Shown here: positions 35,411 through 43,895 of the stretch, piece by piece | Layout of the letters: every line of letters begins with the position of its first letter | Numbering within the stretch: position 1 is the first letter of the stretch | Origin: Halioxenophilus aromaticivorans | Lineage (GTDB): Bacteria; Pseudomonadota; Gammaproteobacteria; Pseudomonadales; Cellvibrionaceae | DNA: 64,000 nt | Assembly: GCF_042850945.1 (NCBI RefSeq) | Contig: NZ_AP031496.1 | Location: 1,178,001-1,242,000 of the forward strand | Direction: 5' to 3' | The notes under the pieces: model-generated | What the model was told of the DNA's origin: nothing | The model's database searches: none | What the model saw: the letters and a program-made list of their open reading frames with translations, nothing else | Position numbers and translations under genes: made by a program

Positions 35411-36079
35411 ATGGCAGAGAATTACCTACCGGCCATTGAAGTGGAAACCGGAGAGAACATTACCGCCAGCGTCATTTGGTTGCATGGCTTGGGTGCCAGT
35501 GGCCACGATTTCGAACCCATTGTGCCGCATTTGGGCTTTGCCAAGCAGCAGGGTGTGCGGTTTGTTTTCCCCCATGCGCCCCAGCGGCCGGTAACCATTA
35601 ATAACGGCGTAACCATGCCGGCCTGGTACGACATTTTATCCATGTCCCTGGAGCGTGAAGTCGACAGCGCACAGCTGCGCCAGTCTGCGGAGCAAACCAT
35701 AGCTTTAGTGGAGCGAGAAATTGCCCGGGGTGTGCCCAGTGAACGCATTGTACTGGCTGGGTTTTCCCAGGGCGGAGCGGTGGTGTACGAGGCGGCGCTG
35801 AGTTTCAGCAAACCCCTGGCCGGGTTGATGGTGTTATCCAGTTATTTTGCTACCGCCGATTCCATTGACATTGCCGAGGCCAACAAAAGTATCCCCATAC
35901 TGGTGTGCCACGGTACCCACGACCCGGTGGTACCGGAGCAGCTAGGCCAGCAGGCGGTGGCGCATCTTAAACAAGCCGGCTACAGCACCGACTACAAAAC
36001 CTATCCCATGGACCACTCCGTTTCCATGCCGCAAATACAGGATATTTCAACCTGGCTGGGCAGCGTACTGCCGGCATAG
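35411..36079 (+). CDS. Alpha/beta-hydrolase carboxylesterase (phospholipase/carboxylesterase family)
   Basis: The 222-residue enzyme has VIWLHGLGASGHDFEPIVP as the oxyanion region, GFSQGGAVVYE with nucleophile Ser at about residue 119, HGTHDPVVPEQ with the catalytic Asp, and YPMDHSVSMPQ with the His. This matches the EstB/acyl-protein thioesterase-like family. AAAGGA precedes the ATG. Its last 33 bases overlap antisense with the 3' end of the LysR-type gene. Confidence 0.93.
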   Translation: MAENYLPAIEVETGENITASVIWLHGLGASGHDFEPIVPHLGFAKQQGVRFVFPHAPQRPVTINNGVTMPAWYDILSMSLEREVDSAQLRQSAEQTIALVEREIARGVPSERIVLAGFSQGGAVVYEAALSFSKPLAGLMVLSSYFATADSIDIAEANKSIPILVCHGTHDPVVPEQLGQQAVAHLKQAGYSTDYKTYPMDHSVSMPQIQDISTWLGSVLPA

Positions 36080-36940
36080 CTCTAACCAGGCGGCCACGCC
36101 TGGGCTTTCAAATTTTTGCTTGTGCAGCACAAAATAAAACTTGCGCTGCCAATTGCGATGCGGGGCCTGCAACGGTTTAAGCAAGCCCCGTTCTATGTCT
36201 TCTTTGATACTGATCTCAGACAAACAGCCCACGCCCAGCCCGGCCTGAACCGCGCGCTTGATGGCCTCGGTGTGCTGCAATTGTAATCGGATATTGGTTT
36301 TGTTGATCAGTCCGGCCATGGCCCGGTCAAAGCCTTGGCGCGTGCCGGAGCCGGGCTCTCGCACAATCCATGGTAGGGCTTGCAGTTCTTCGTCGCTCAG
36401 CGCGTGGTCCGCGGTGCTGGTGTCGTCGGGCCGGGTAAAAATCTTCAGGTTGTCGTCCATCCACTCGATAACGTTTAAATCCGGATGGTTCAACTCCCCT
36501 TCTACCAACCCTACATCCAAATCAAAGTGCAGCACTTGGTCGACAATGCTCTGGGTGTTGGCCACGGTGAGCTCCACCCGAGCATTGGTCTCATCGGCCA
36601 TATATTGGGCCATAAGCTCCACGGCTAAATAGTTGCCAATGGTGAGGGTGGCGCCCACCTGCAAGGTGCCCGGCGTGTTGTGTGCCGCCAGGGTGTGCTC
36701 CAGGGCATCGGCCTGGGCCAGCAAAGCCTCTACCTGGGGCCGCAGCTGCCGGCCGTGCTCATTGAGGCGTATGCGTTTTCCGGCGCGATCAAACAATTTG
36801 ATGTCGTACTGGGACTCCAGCTCTTTCAGCGCGCTGCTGGCGGCGGATTGCGACATGGACAGGGCCTCGGCGGCGCGGGTCACGTTTTCCAGCCGGGCGA
36901 TGGCCATAAACACTTGCAGTTGGCGAAGGGTGTAGTGCAT
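36047..36940 (-). CDS. finR: LysR-family regulator, probable FinR
   Basis: The 297-residue regulator has the N-terminal winged HTH MHYTLRQLQVFMAIARLENVTRAAEALSMSQSAASSALKELE followed by a periplasmic-binding-like effector domain (LQVGATLTIGNYLAVELM). It is divergent from the ferredoxin-NADP reductase gene, the arrangement in Pseudomonas where FinR activates fpr under superoxide or iron stress. The name is inferred from this arrangement. Two GATTAAT repeats lie in the shared promoter region. Confidence 0.85.
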   Translation of the reverse strand: MHYTLRQLQVFMAIARLENVTRAAEALSMSQSAASSALKELESQYDIKLFDRAGKRIRLNEHGRQLRPQVEALLAQADALEHTLAAHNTPGTLQVGATLTIGNYLAVELMAQYMADETNARVELTVANTQSIVDQVLHFDLDVGLVEGELNHPDLNVIEWMDDNLKIFTRPDDTSTADHALSDEELQALPWIVREPGSGTRQGFDRAMAGLINKTNIRLQLQHTEAIKRAVQAGLGVGCLSEISIKEDIERGLLKPLQAPHRNWQRKFYFVLHKQKFESPGVAAWLELCRQYAAQPG

Positions 36941-36952
36941 ATCAAAAAAATG

Positions 36953-36973
36953 GATTAATAAAATAAGATTAAT
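36953..36973. promoter_or_regulatory. Repeated GATTAAT in the finR/fpr divergent region
   Basis: GATTAAT occurs at 36953-36959 and 36967-36973, and the ATTAAT core is self-complementary. It lies 13 bases upstream of the LysR gene start and about 70 bases before fpr, where a LysR-type operator is expected. Binding is not shown. Confidence 0.4.
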
Positions 36974-37044
36974 TCATTATACGGATGGTTGATCAAAAGA
37001 TAAACTGCTCGCCATTGAATAATACGATTCAAACCGAGGTTACT

Positions 37045-37818
37045 ATGGCCAATATAAGGACTGAAACCGTTACCCACGTACATCACTGGGACGACAACCT
37101 GTTTAGCTTCCGCACCACCCGCGAGCCGGGTCTGCGCTTTGAAAACGGCCACTTTTTGATGGTTGGCCTAAAAGTAGACAACAAACCGCTGATGCGCGCC
37201 TACAGCGTGGCCAGCGCCAACTACCAGGATGAGCTGGAGTTCTTCTCCATTAAAGTGCCCAATGGCCCGCTCACCAGCCGATTGCAACACATTCAGCCCG
37301 GCGATGAGGTGCTGATCAGCACCAAGGCCACGGGTACCCTGGTGGCTGAGAACCTGTTGGATGGTAAAAATCTGTATCTTCTGTCCACCGGGACTGGCTT
37401 GGCGCCGTTTTTAAGCATCATCCGCGACCCAGCCAACTACGAGAAATTTGAGAAAATCATCCTTGTGCACGGTGTGCGCACGGTATCTGAGTTGGCGTAT
37501 CAGGACTTTATCACCCAAGAGCTGCCCCAGGATGAGTATATCGGCGAGCTGGTTAAGGAAAAGCTGCTGTACTACCCCACGGTAACCCGGGAGGCCTATA
37601 CCCGCACCGGCCGCCTTACCCACCTAATGACCAACGGCCAGTTATTTGCCGACTTAGAAATGCCCGAGCCTAACCTGGCAGATGACCGCTTTATGCTTTG
37701 TGGCAGCCCGGGCATGTTGAAGGATACCTGTGCAATCTTGGACGATTGGGGCTTTAAGGAATCCCGGGCCGGTATTCGCAATCAGTATGTGATTGAACGG
37801 GCTTTCGTAGAACAGTAG
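37045..37818 (+). CDS. fpr: Ferredoxin-NADP reductase
   Basis: The 257-residue FAD enzyme moves electrons between NADPH and ferredoxin or flavodoxin. RAYSVASANYQDELEFFSI is the FAD-binding RxYS block, LLSTGTGLAPFLSIIRD binds the nicotinamide/pyrophosphate, and FMLCGSPGMLKD is the NADPH motif. The C terminus YVIERAFVEQ is typical of bacterial Fpr. ATG 37045 with GAGG upstream gives the standard size; an ATG 20 codons upstream lies in the regulatory region. Confidence 0.95.
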   Translation: MANIRTETVTHVHHWDDNLFSFRTTREPGLRFENGHFLMVGLKVDNKPLMRAYSVASANYQDELEFFSIKVPNGPLTSRLQHIQPGDEVLISTKATGTLVAENLLDGKNLYLLSTGTGLAPFLSIIRDPANYEKFEKIILVHGVRTVSELAYQDFITQELPQDEYIGELVKEKLLYYPTVTREAYTRTGRLTHLMTNGQLFADLEMPEPNLADDRFMLCGSPGMLKDTCAILDDWGFKESRAGIRNQYVIERAFVEQ

Positions 37819-38014
37819 ATGTCTCTGACGAGCTAGCTATAGCTGGCTTTGAGGGGGATGGTCGAAATATTTGAATAGTTTAGCTCTGGGCCTTGCCTTA
37901 CTCTAACACCACAAGTTAGGAGGCACGGCCCAGTAGGAACTTAACCAACAGTTCACAGTCGTAGCCACATAACAATTTATGCCGAATTTTAGATTAATTG
38001 AGTGGAGCAACAAC

Positions 38015-38599
38015 GTGAACAACAGTGTTAAAAAGACCCTTGCAGCATTATTTTTGTCGTCGGCTATGGCTACCACAGCCGGTGTTGCGCAAGCCGCCGA
38101 ATACAAATTCGATATTGCCCATACCCAGATTTTCTTCAAAGTGAGCCACATGGGTTTCAGTACCTCCACTGGTCAGTTCATAGACTTCGATGGCAGCTTT
38201 GATTTTGACGAAAAAGATTTCGCCAAATCCTCCGTGGATGTCACTATTCAGGTAGACAGCCTAGACCTTAGCAACCACGAGAAGTGGAACGAGCATGTTA
38301 CCGGTAAAGATTTTTTTGATGCTGCCAGCTACCCTACCATTACTTTTAAGAGCAAAAGCGTTGAGAAAACCGGCGATAAAACCTTCGCAGTCACCGGCGA
38401 CTTAACCATCAAAGGTAAAACCAAGCCTGCGGTATTGGACGTAACCTTCAACAAAGCCGGCGAAGCCTTCGGCAAAGAAAAAGCCGGTTTCAGCGCCACT
38501 ACCACAATCACTCGTACCGACTTCGGTGTTGACGCCTACGCTCCAGCTGTGGGTGTAGAGATTCCAATCACCATCGAAGTTGAAGGCGAAAAGATTTAA
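38015..38599 (+). CDS. yceI: Secreted YceI-family lipid-binding protein
   Basis: From GTG 38015 the 194-residue product begins with a signal peptide (NNSVKKTLAALFLSSAMATTAGVAQA-AEYK) and continues as a lipocalin-like YceI domain (YKFDIAHTQIFFKVSHMGFS, GKDFFDAASYPTITFKS, ITRTDFGVDAYAPAVG). GGAG lies eight bases before the GTG. An ATG 12 codons upstream would put acidic residues before the signal peptide. YceI proteins bind isoprenoid-like lipids in the periplasm. A terminator separates it from the b561-YceI fusion that follows. Confidence 0.93.
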   Translation: MNNSVKKTLAALFLSSAMATTAGVAQAAEYKFDIAHTQIFFKVSHMGFSTSTGQFIDFDGSFDFDEKDFAKSSVDVTIQVDSLDLSNHEKWNEHVTGKDFFDAASYPTITFKSKSVEKTGDKTFAVTGDLTIKGKTKPAVLDVTFNKAGEAFGKEKAGFSATTTITRTDFGVDAYAPAVGVEIPITIEVEGEKI

Positions 38600-38634
38600 C
38601 TCTAGCTAGTTTTTATAGACAAAAAGCAGCGTCT

Positions 38635-38660
38635 GCCGTCCCTTGGGGCGGCTTTTTTTT
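38635..38660 (+). terminator. Intrinsic terminator of yceI
   Basis: GCCGTCCC (38635-38642) pairs with GGGGCGGC (38645-38652) across a TT loop with one G-U pair, followed by eight T residues. Confidence 0.88.
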
Positions 38661-38746
38661 ACCTGGGTTTTGTGCGCGAAATGTGCATAACTAGGCAATA
38701 GCCTGCTAGGCAGGTAGTAAATTACCACCGTGACCGAAGGACAACC

Positions 38747-39931
38747 ATGAGCAACACACACACTTATTCGCTGGTGGCGCGATCCCTGCATTGGCTGATT
38801 GCGCTGCTGATTTTTTGGGCCATAGTGATTGGCCTGGTGGCAGAGGAGCTGCCCTATTCACCGGAAAAAATTCAGTTATTTGTGGTGCATAAATCGGTTG
38901 GTATCACCGTGTTGATGCTGGCCCTGGTGCGCTTGGCCTGGCGTTTTATCAGCCCGCCACCGGCGCTGGGGTTGAGCGCAAAAGAAGAAAAACTGGCCCA
39001 CCTGGGCCACTGGGGCTTATACGCCTTAATGATCTCCGTACCGCTGAGCGGATGGCTATTAAATTCTGCTGCCGGCTATCCTTTTGCTTGGTTTAATTTG
39101 ATTTCGGTGCCGCACATTCCGGGCGTTGGCGAAGACAGCAAAGATCTATTCGCCAGTGTGCATGTGGTGCTGTTTTACATCATCGCTGTTATGGTTATTG
39201 GCCATATATTGATGTTGTTTCACCACAAATTTTCCCAGGGCATTAATCTATTACCGCGCATGTTACCGGGGAAAACCGCGCTCTGGGCGGTGGTTTTGGT
39301 GGCGATTATGGCCGGCTTAATTGGCTACACCATTAATAAAGCCAACACCGCCAAGGCCAATGCCGAACAAGATTCCCAGGCAATAAAGCCTGCGCCCAGC
39401 CAATCTGCGGCATCATCGGCCGCTAGTTCAGATAGCCCCTTGTGGCAGTTAGTGCCCACGGAGGAAAATTTCCAATTCAGCAGCAGCTATTCCGGTGAGG
39501 CCTTTACCGGCCTCATCAAAACCTTTACGCCCAAGATCTACTTCGACCCAGACCACCCAGAGCAGGGTGTGCTGGATGTCACCATCGATACCACCAGCTT
39601 AACCACCCTTAACAGTGAGTGGGACAGCGCCATCACCGGCAGCCAGTGGTTTGCTACCAGCGACTACCCCAGCGCCCACTACGTAAGCGAAGACATTCGC
39701 CCGGATGGTGCTGGTTTTATTGCGCAGGGTGAGTTAACCCTGAAGGGCATCAGTAAGCCGGTGGAGGTGTATTTTGAGTGGGAGGCCCAGGGCGACCAGG
39801 CGATTTTCCTAGGCTCGGCAATGTTGGATCGACGGGAGTTCGATATCGGCAGTGGCTCCTGGGCCACCGATGACAGCATTGCGTTTGAGGTAACCTTGGA
39901 TATCGACCTGCAATTAGAGCCGGCCCAGTAG
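38747..39931 (+). CDS. Cytochrome b561-YceI fusion protein
   Basis: The 394-residue protein joins two domains. Residues 1-190 form a four-helix cytochrome b561 (SLVARSLHWLIALLIFWAIV, HKSVGITVLMLALVRLAWR, HLGHWGLYALMISVPLSGWL, FASVHVVLFYIIAVMVIGHI), with histidines positioned as haem ligands, followed by one more helix near 185-200. An alanine/serine-rich linker (QSAASSAASSDSP) leads to a YceI domain at about 235-390 (DVTIDTTSLTTLNSEWDSAI, SDYPSAHYVS). In E. coli the b561 protein YceJ and YceI are separate adjacent genes, so the fusion supports a joint function in periplasmic electron or lipid-quinone handling. GAAGGA precedes ATG. Confidence 0.92.
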   Translation: MSNTHTYSLVARSLHWLIALLIFWAIVIGLVAEELPYSPEKIQLFVVHKSVGITVLMLALVRLAWRFISPPPALGLSAKEEKLAHLGHWGLYALMISVPLSGWLLNSAAGYPFAWFNLISVPHIPGVGEDSKDLFASVHVVLFYIIAVMVIGHILMLFHHKFSQGINLLPRMLPGKTALWAVVLVAIMAGLIGYTINKANTAKANAEQDSQAIKPAPSQSAASSAASSDSPLWQLVPTEENFQFSSSYSGEAFTGLIKTFTPKIYFDPDHPEQGVLDVTIDTTSLTTLNSEWDSAITGSQWFATSDYPSAHYVSEDIRPDGAGFIAQGELTLKGISKPVEVYFEWEAQGDQAIFLGSAMLDRREFDIGSGSWATDDSIAFEVTLDIDLQLEPAQ

Positions 39932-39937
39932 GGCGGT

Positions 39938-41620
39938 TTATTGGCCCAGGTAGCGCTTGCGTTTGGCGGCTTTAAGCTGATGTAAATCCGCAATAAATAA
40001 GCCGTCGATGCAGTCCGAAAAATTGGGGTCGACGTTAAATGCTAACAATTTGAAGCCGCCTTCTTCATATAAGGCGGCGTACTGTTTGAACAGTACCGGG
40101 ATTTTTTTACCCTGCTCAGTAAAGCTCTGCTGAAGCAATTTAAAACCTTGTTCGCGATCGCAGCCCAGGTATTTTTGCTCCAATTGGGTATTTCTTTGGC
40201 TGCTTATGGTGAATGGCATGCGACTAACAGCCAGCGTTTGTGAATGGTTATAAAAACGCTGGTAGTAAAATACCATCTCCTCGGTGAGTGCCCGCGAAAA
40301 CCCAGCGCTAATGGTCACCGGCCCCAGCACGTAGCGGATATCCGGGTCGCGATTGATATACGCGCCAATTCCCTGCCACAGGTAGTCTAAACTGTTCTTG
40401 CCCCAATAGTTGGGGGCCACAAAACTGCGTCCTAGCTCAATGGTTTGGGTTAAATAGGGGCTGAGTGCCTCGGTAAACTCAAACAGCGAATGGGTATACA
40501 AACCCTCAACGCCCAGCGTATTAATAATGCTGTGGGTGTGCCCAATGCGATAGGCACCAGCCAATTCCAAACGTTGGCGATTCCACAGAATCAAATGATG
40601 ATAGTAACGGTCGTACTCATCCAAATCTCGTTTTGACCCGGTGCCCTCGCCAACTTTTCTAAAACTGATTTCTCGCATGCGGCCTATTTCGCGCATCAGC
40701 GAGGGGTTGTTGAAGTCGGCCAGGTATATGGCGTTGTTGTCGCGGGTGCTGCCCAGTAATTCCACGCCCTCCAACTCCCGTTGCAACTCCGCGCGGCTTT
40801 CTGGGTGAGCAATGGTTTTTACAGTAACAAAGGTGGAGCCGCGCTTGCGCGCTAATTTAAACAAATGTTTGCGCAGGCGGGCGGTGAGTGCCTTGTCGTT
40901 CAGCTCAGGGTTTAGCAGTGCATCGGCGGCAATGAGCTCTCCTACGCACAGCTTTGCTTCTGTGCGCTGGGTGTTGCGTTGTGCCTTAAGCAGTAAGGTG
41001 TGGGACAAGCGCCGCAGGCGTTTTTGTGGCTGCAAAAAAATTGGCAAAACCGGCGTGCCGGTGCTGCGGCAATAGTGCAAAAACTCTGGCCGCCATGCTT
41101 GGTGTTTGCCTTTATTGGTACGCCCGGGCACCGATTTGGTGGACGGAAAAATAATCACTGCTTCTTCGTTGTTTAGTGCGGCGATGATGTCTTGTTGTTG
41201 ATCAACGTTGCCGGCGTTGTGAATAATCGCTGGTGCCAGGGCGGCGCAATTGGCAAAGCCATCGGCCAGTACCAGCTTTACATCGTTGCGAACTTCGCTA
41301 ACCAATCTAAAAACCGCCAGCGCGTGCAGCGGTGTGTAAGGCTGGTTGGCTATGATGATGGCGCGGCCATAATCAGGAATATTTTGTCGGTCGCGGGCAG
41401 CAATCTGGTAGGTAAAATTAAACTGCTCAAACAGCTGGTCGACAAAGTCGATACAGCCAATGGCGCTGCCGGAATCCAGATAATCGTTAATCGCCGGCCC
41501 ATGGTGAATTTTTTCCATTAAGGCGCGTGCGGGCAGGCTCAGCAATTTAGTGGGTGCGGCCAGCATGGGGAATTTATCGGTAACGGAGCGAGCAAGTTGA
41601 ATCATGGGTTTGCAGTCCAA
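39938..41620 (-). CDS. OlsF-like acyltransferase: LPLAT-like domain fused to GNAT/OlsB-like domain
   Basis: The 560-residue protein has an N-terminal PlsC-like region (about 55-270) and a C-terminal GNAT region of the OlsB/hemolysin type (about 310-520: MREIGRMREISFRKVGEG, DEYDRYYHHLILWNRQ, AGAYRIGHT, ELGRSFVAPNYW). The order matches OlsF, a bifunctional enzyme that makes ornithine lipids: N-acylation of ornithine by the OlsB-like part and O-acylation by the PlsC-like part. The expected HxxxxD motif reads NQPYTPLHA here and the FPEG-type motif reads FPSTKS, so the PlsC-like domain may lack normal catalysis. Start is ATG 41620; ATG 41605 is an alternative. Single-gene unit. Confidence 0.75.
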   Translation of the reverse strand: MDCKPMIQLARSVTDKFPMLAAPTKLLSLPARALMEKIHHGPAINDYLDSGSAIGCIDFVDQLFEQFNFTYQIAARDRQNIPDYGRAIIIANQPYTPLHALAVFRLVSEVRNDVKLVLADGFANCAALAPAIIHNAGNVDQQQDIIAALNNEEAVIIFPSTKSVPGRTNKGKHQAWRPEFLHYCRSTGTPVLPIFLQPQKRLRRLSHTLLLKAQRNTQRTEAKLCVGELIAADALLNPELNDKALTARLRKHLFKLARKRGSTFVTVKTIAHPESRAELQRELEGVELLGSTRDNNAIYLADFNNPSLMREIGRMREISFRKVGEGTGSKRDLDEYDRYYHHLILWNRQRLELAGAYRIGHTHSIINTLGVEGLYTHSLFEFTEALSPYLTQTIELGRSFVAPNYWGKNSLDYLWQGIGAYINRDPDIRYVLGPVTISAGFSRALTEEMVFYYQRFYNHSQTLAVSRMPFTISSQRNTQLEQKYLGCDREQGFKLLQQSFTEQGKKIPVLFKQYAALYEEGGFKLLAFNVDPNFSDCIDGLFIADLHQLKAAKRKRYLGQ

Positions 41621-41805
41621 TAGGGTTGACCGAGCATAGAACCGCCAAGTGACAGTTCCGTTAATGCAAGGTGTCAGTTATGTGACCGAAAACCAGGCTG
41701 CAAAGAATGGGGAGTAGTGGGGCGCGCGCGCCTAGCTGGGGCCGAGCTGTGGCTCGGCAAAATCGCCGCACCTAAAACCTAAGCCTGTTTAGGTGCGGCG
41801 CTGGC

Positions 41806-43779
41806 TCAGTCTTGGTAGGGCTTGATATGTTCGCCCTTGGCCGGTGGCGCCTCTGAGTCTTGGTCGTCGCCCTCTGTGCTAGGCGCTTTTTCAAACAAGC
41901 TAGAACGAGGCCAGGGTTTATCCTCGCTTTGGCTGGTTTCCGTCCCCTGGCCATCGTCCGTGTCGAGGGCGTCCAGATCATCGTCGGTTAAACCGAATTC
42001 CGGGTCTGGCTCAAAGGCCATATCGTCGTCGTTATCAGAGGGATCGTCGCTCCACTGGCCGTCTTCTATATCGGCGGGCGGTTGCTGCTCTTGGTGGGGC
42101 TGGGCTGGTGCCGCGAAGTCTTCTTCGGGCGCCAATTGGCTGATTTCATCCAGATCGTCGTAGTGGGGGCTGGCGAAGGGCTCCAGGGTGTCTGCCTCGG
42201 TGGCAAATTGCAGTGATGGGTCCGGCGTTAGCGCCAGTCCTGCGCTATTGCTGTCTTGTTCCCTGGAGGGCTCCCAGTCTGGGTCTAGGTCTGGCTCACG
42301 GTAGGCTGAATCGCCGTCGAATTGTACGGTGTCTGAATCCTCTGCATCGTAGCTTTCAGGATCATACTCGTCCGAATCGTAGCCTTCCGTCTCATATTCC
42401 TCCGAATCATCGTCTTCAGAATCATAGCTATCAGAGTCATAATCGTCAGTGTCATATTCTTCGTCGTAGTCCTCGGCTTCGTATTCCTCAGCCGCATAGT
42501 CGTCCGACGGCTCATCAAATTTACCGGCAGGCAATAACTCACTGGCGGCAAGCTCGTCTTCGTCCAGGTCAAAATGCTCTTGTTGCTCCTGGGTGGCTTG
42601 GGCCAACTGCTCTTCGTATTTCTCGCGGTAGGCGGAGCCATCGTCGGTATCAATGTCGTAGCCGGAGGTACGCAGCAGTTGTTTTAGTTGGTTATCCAAA
42701 AGGCTTTGGTAGGTGTCGCCAAACTCTTCGGTCTCTAACCAATAGCCGTTGTCTTCGCGGAAGCGAAAGCGGTCGCTTACGGCTTCTGCCAGTGGTGCGG
42801 CAATGCCCAAAAATAGAGTCTTGTTACTGGCCTGGAATCGCTCTGGGCAATCGGTGAGTTTGCCGTCGCGTTGATATTGTTCCACTTGGGCGTGCAGGGC
42901 CAGCGGGGTTTTCATGCGATAGCTTAACGCCAGCAGCAGCTGTGCGCTGCACAGGGCGTTAACGGTGTTTTGCTCGCGGTCGTTACCGTCAAATAGCAGT
43001 ATCGGCAAGGTGTGGCCAGCGGTAATCAGCTGTGCACCGTAGAGGCTCTTTACCGAGCTAATGTGGCGGTTTAGCTCATCCAGCACGCGGTTAAAGGTGG
43101 CGGCATTAAGCTGTTTGGCCACCTGGTTAATACGCTCGGAAACCAACGTCAGGGCGACGCAGTTGGGGCCAGGGGCTCGGTTGCTAGGGGTGAAAGTGAG
43201 CTCTTCTTCCTCTGTGGTGTCGTCTTCTTCGCCTTCGCCGTCTTCCACGGGTTGATTGAGCATGGGTAACTGGCGTTTTAACAGCAACAGCAATAAAGCG
43301 CCCATGGCCAAGGCGAAGATCGCAAACCACAAATTGCGGCTGCTGGTGTTACCCGGCCGGTGGGCGATAACGGTTAAATACCCAGCGACGTTGTCGTTTT
43401 GGGTAATCAGAGCGGTGCGATAAATTCCGCCGGAAGCAGCCACATTACCGGCTTGTGCCATCAGCCGGTTCTCAACATCGTGCACCGTTAGGCCCTGGAC
43501 TTGATCCAATTGCACTAGGCTTGTGAGTAACACCTGGAGGCTGATCAAATCGTTGTTGAATAAGGGTTGGCTGGATTGGTCGGCGCCCAGCCGGGCAATG
43601 TCGCTGGCGTGTTCCGCCGCCAGGGCAGTGGCCGCGCTATCACGGCTGGAATCTAGGGCGATAAGGCTTACCGCCAAGCCAAAACAGACACCCACCAGCA
43701 GTGCTAGGGTTAGGTGTTGATAGTTGACCAGGATACGGGCGTACCAGGGTAGGGGCGAAGATTGGTTAGAGTCGCTCAT
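41806..43779 (-). CDS. Acidic membrane protein divergent from serB
   Basis: The 657-residue protein has two membrane helices, residues about 22-45 (LTLALLVGVCFGLAVSLIAL) and 150-168 (LWFAIFALAMGALLLLLL), enclosing a periplasmic sensor-like domain. A cytoplasmic domain with AHTLPILLFDG-type blocks follows. The C-terminal 250 residues are extremely acidic with repeated (S/E)(D/E)xYD units (EEYEAEDYDEEYDTDDYD and similar). An uncharacterised membrane protein occupies the corresponding place next to serB in Pseudomonas, from memory. The function is unknown; a link to the nearby fimX-like gene and type IV pili is possible but inferred. Confidence 0.8.
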   Translation of the reverse strand: MSDSNQSSPLPWYARILVNYQHLTLALLVGVCFGLAVSLIALDSSRDSAATALAAEHASDIARLGADQSSQPLFNNDLISLQVLLTSLVQLDQVQGLTVHDVENRLMAQAGNVAASGGIYRTALITQNDNVAGYLTVIAHRPGNTSSRNLWFAIFALAMGALLLLLLKRQLPMLNQPVEDGEGEEDDTTEEEELTFTPSNRAPGPNCVALTLVSERINQVAKQLNAATFNRVLDELNRHISSVKSLYGAQLITAGHTLPILLFDGNDREQNTVNALCSAQLLLALSYRMKTPLALHAQVEQYQRDGKLTDCPERFQASNKTLFLGIAAPLAEAVSDRFRFREDNGYWLETEEFGDTYQSLLDNQLKQLLRTSGYDIDTDDGSAYREKYEEQLAQATQEQQEHFDLDEDELAASELLPAGKFDEPSDDYAAEEYEAEDYDEEYDTDDYDSDSYDSEDDDSEEYETEGYDSDEYDPESYDAEDSDTVQFDGDSAYREPDLDPDWEPSREQDSNSAGLALTPDPSLQFATEADTLEPFASPHYDDLDEISQLAPEEDFAAPAQPHQEQQPPADIEDGQWSDDPSDNDDDMAFEPDPEFGLTDDDLDALDTDDGQGTETSQSEDKPWPRSSLFEKAPSTEGDDQDSEAPPAKGEHIKPYQD

Positions 43780-43895
43780 AGGAAGACAAACATCACAATG
43801 GTTTTTCCAGCGACCATTGTAGTGGAAATGCTTAAGGAAGTTATAATACTGGCTAAACTATTTGTATAAATGCTCGTACGTGAAAGGTGATCCCC

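Noticed and set aside
42213..42857. 214-codon open frame on the plus strand
   Set aside because: It is antisense to the acidic membrane protein. The low-complexity GAY/GAW codons of that gene create a stop-free antisense frame rich in R, H and P with no ribosome site or homology.
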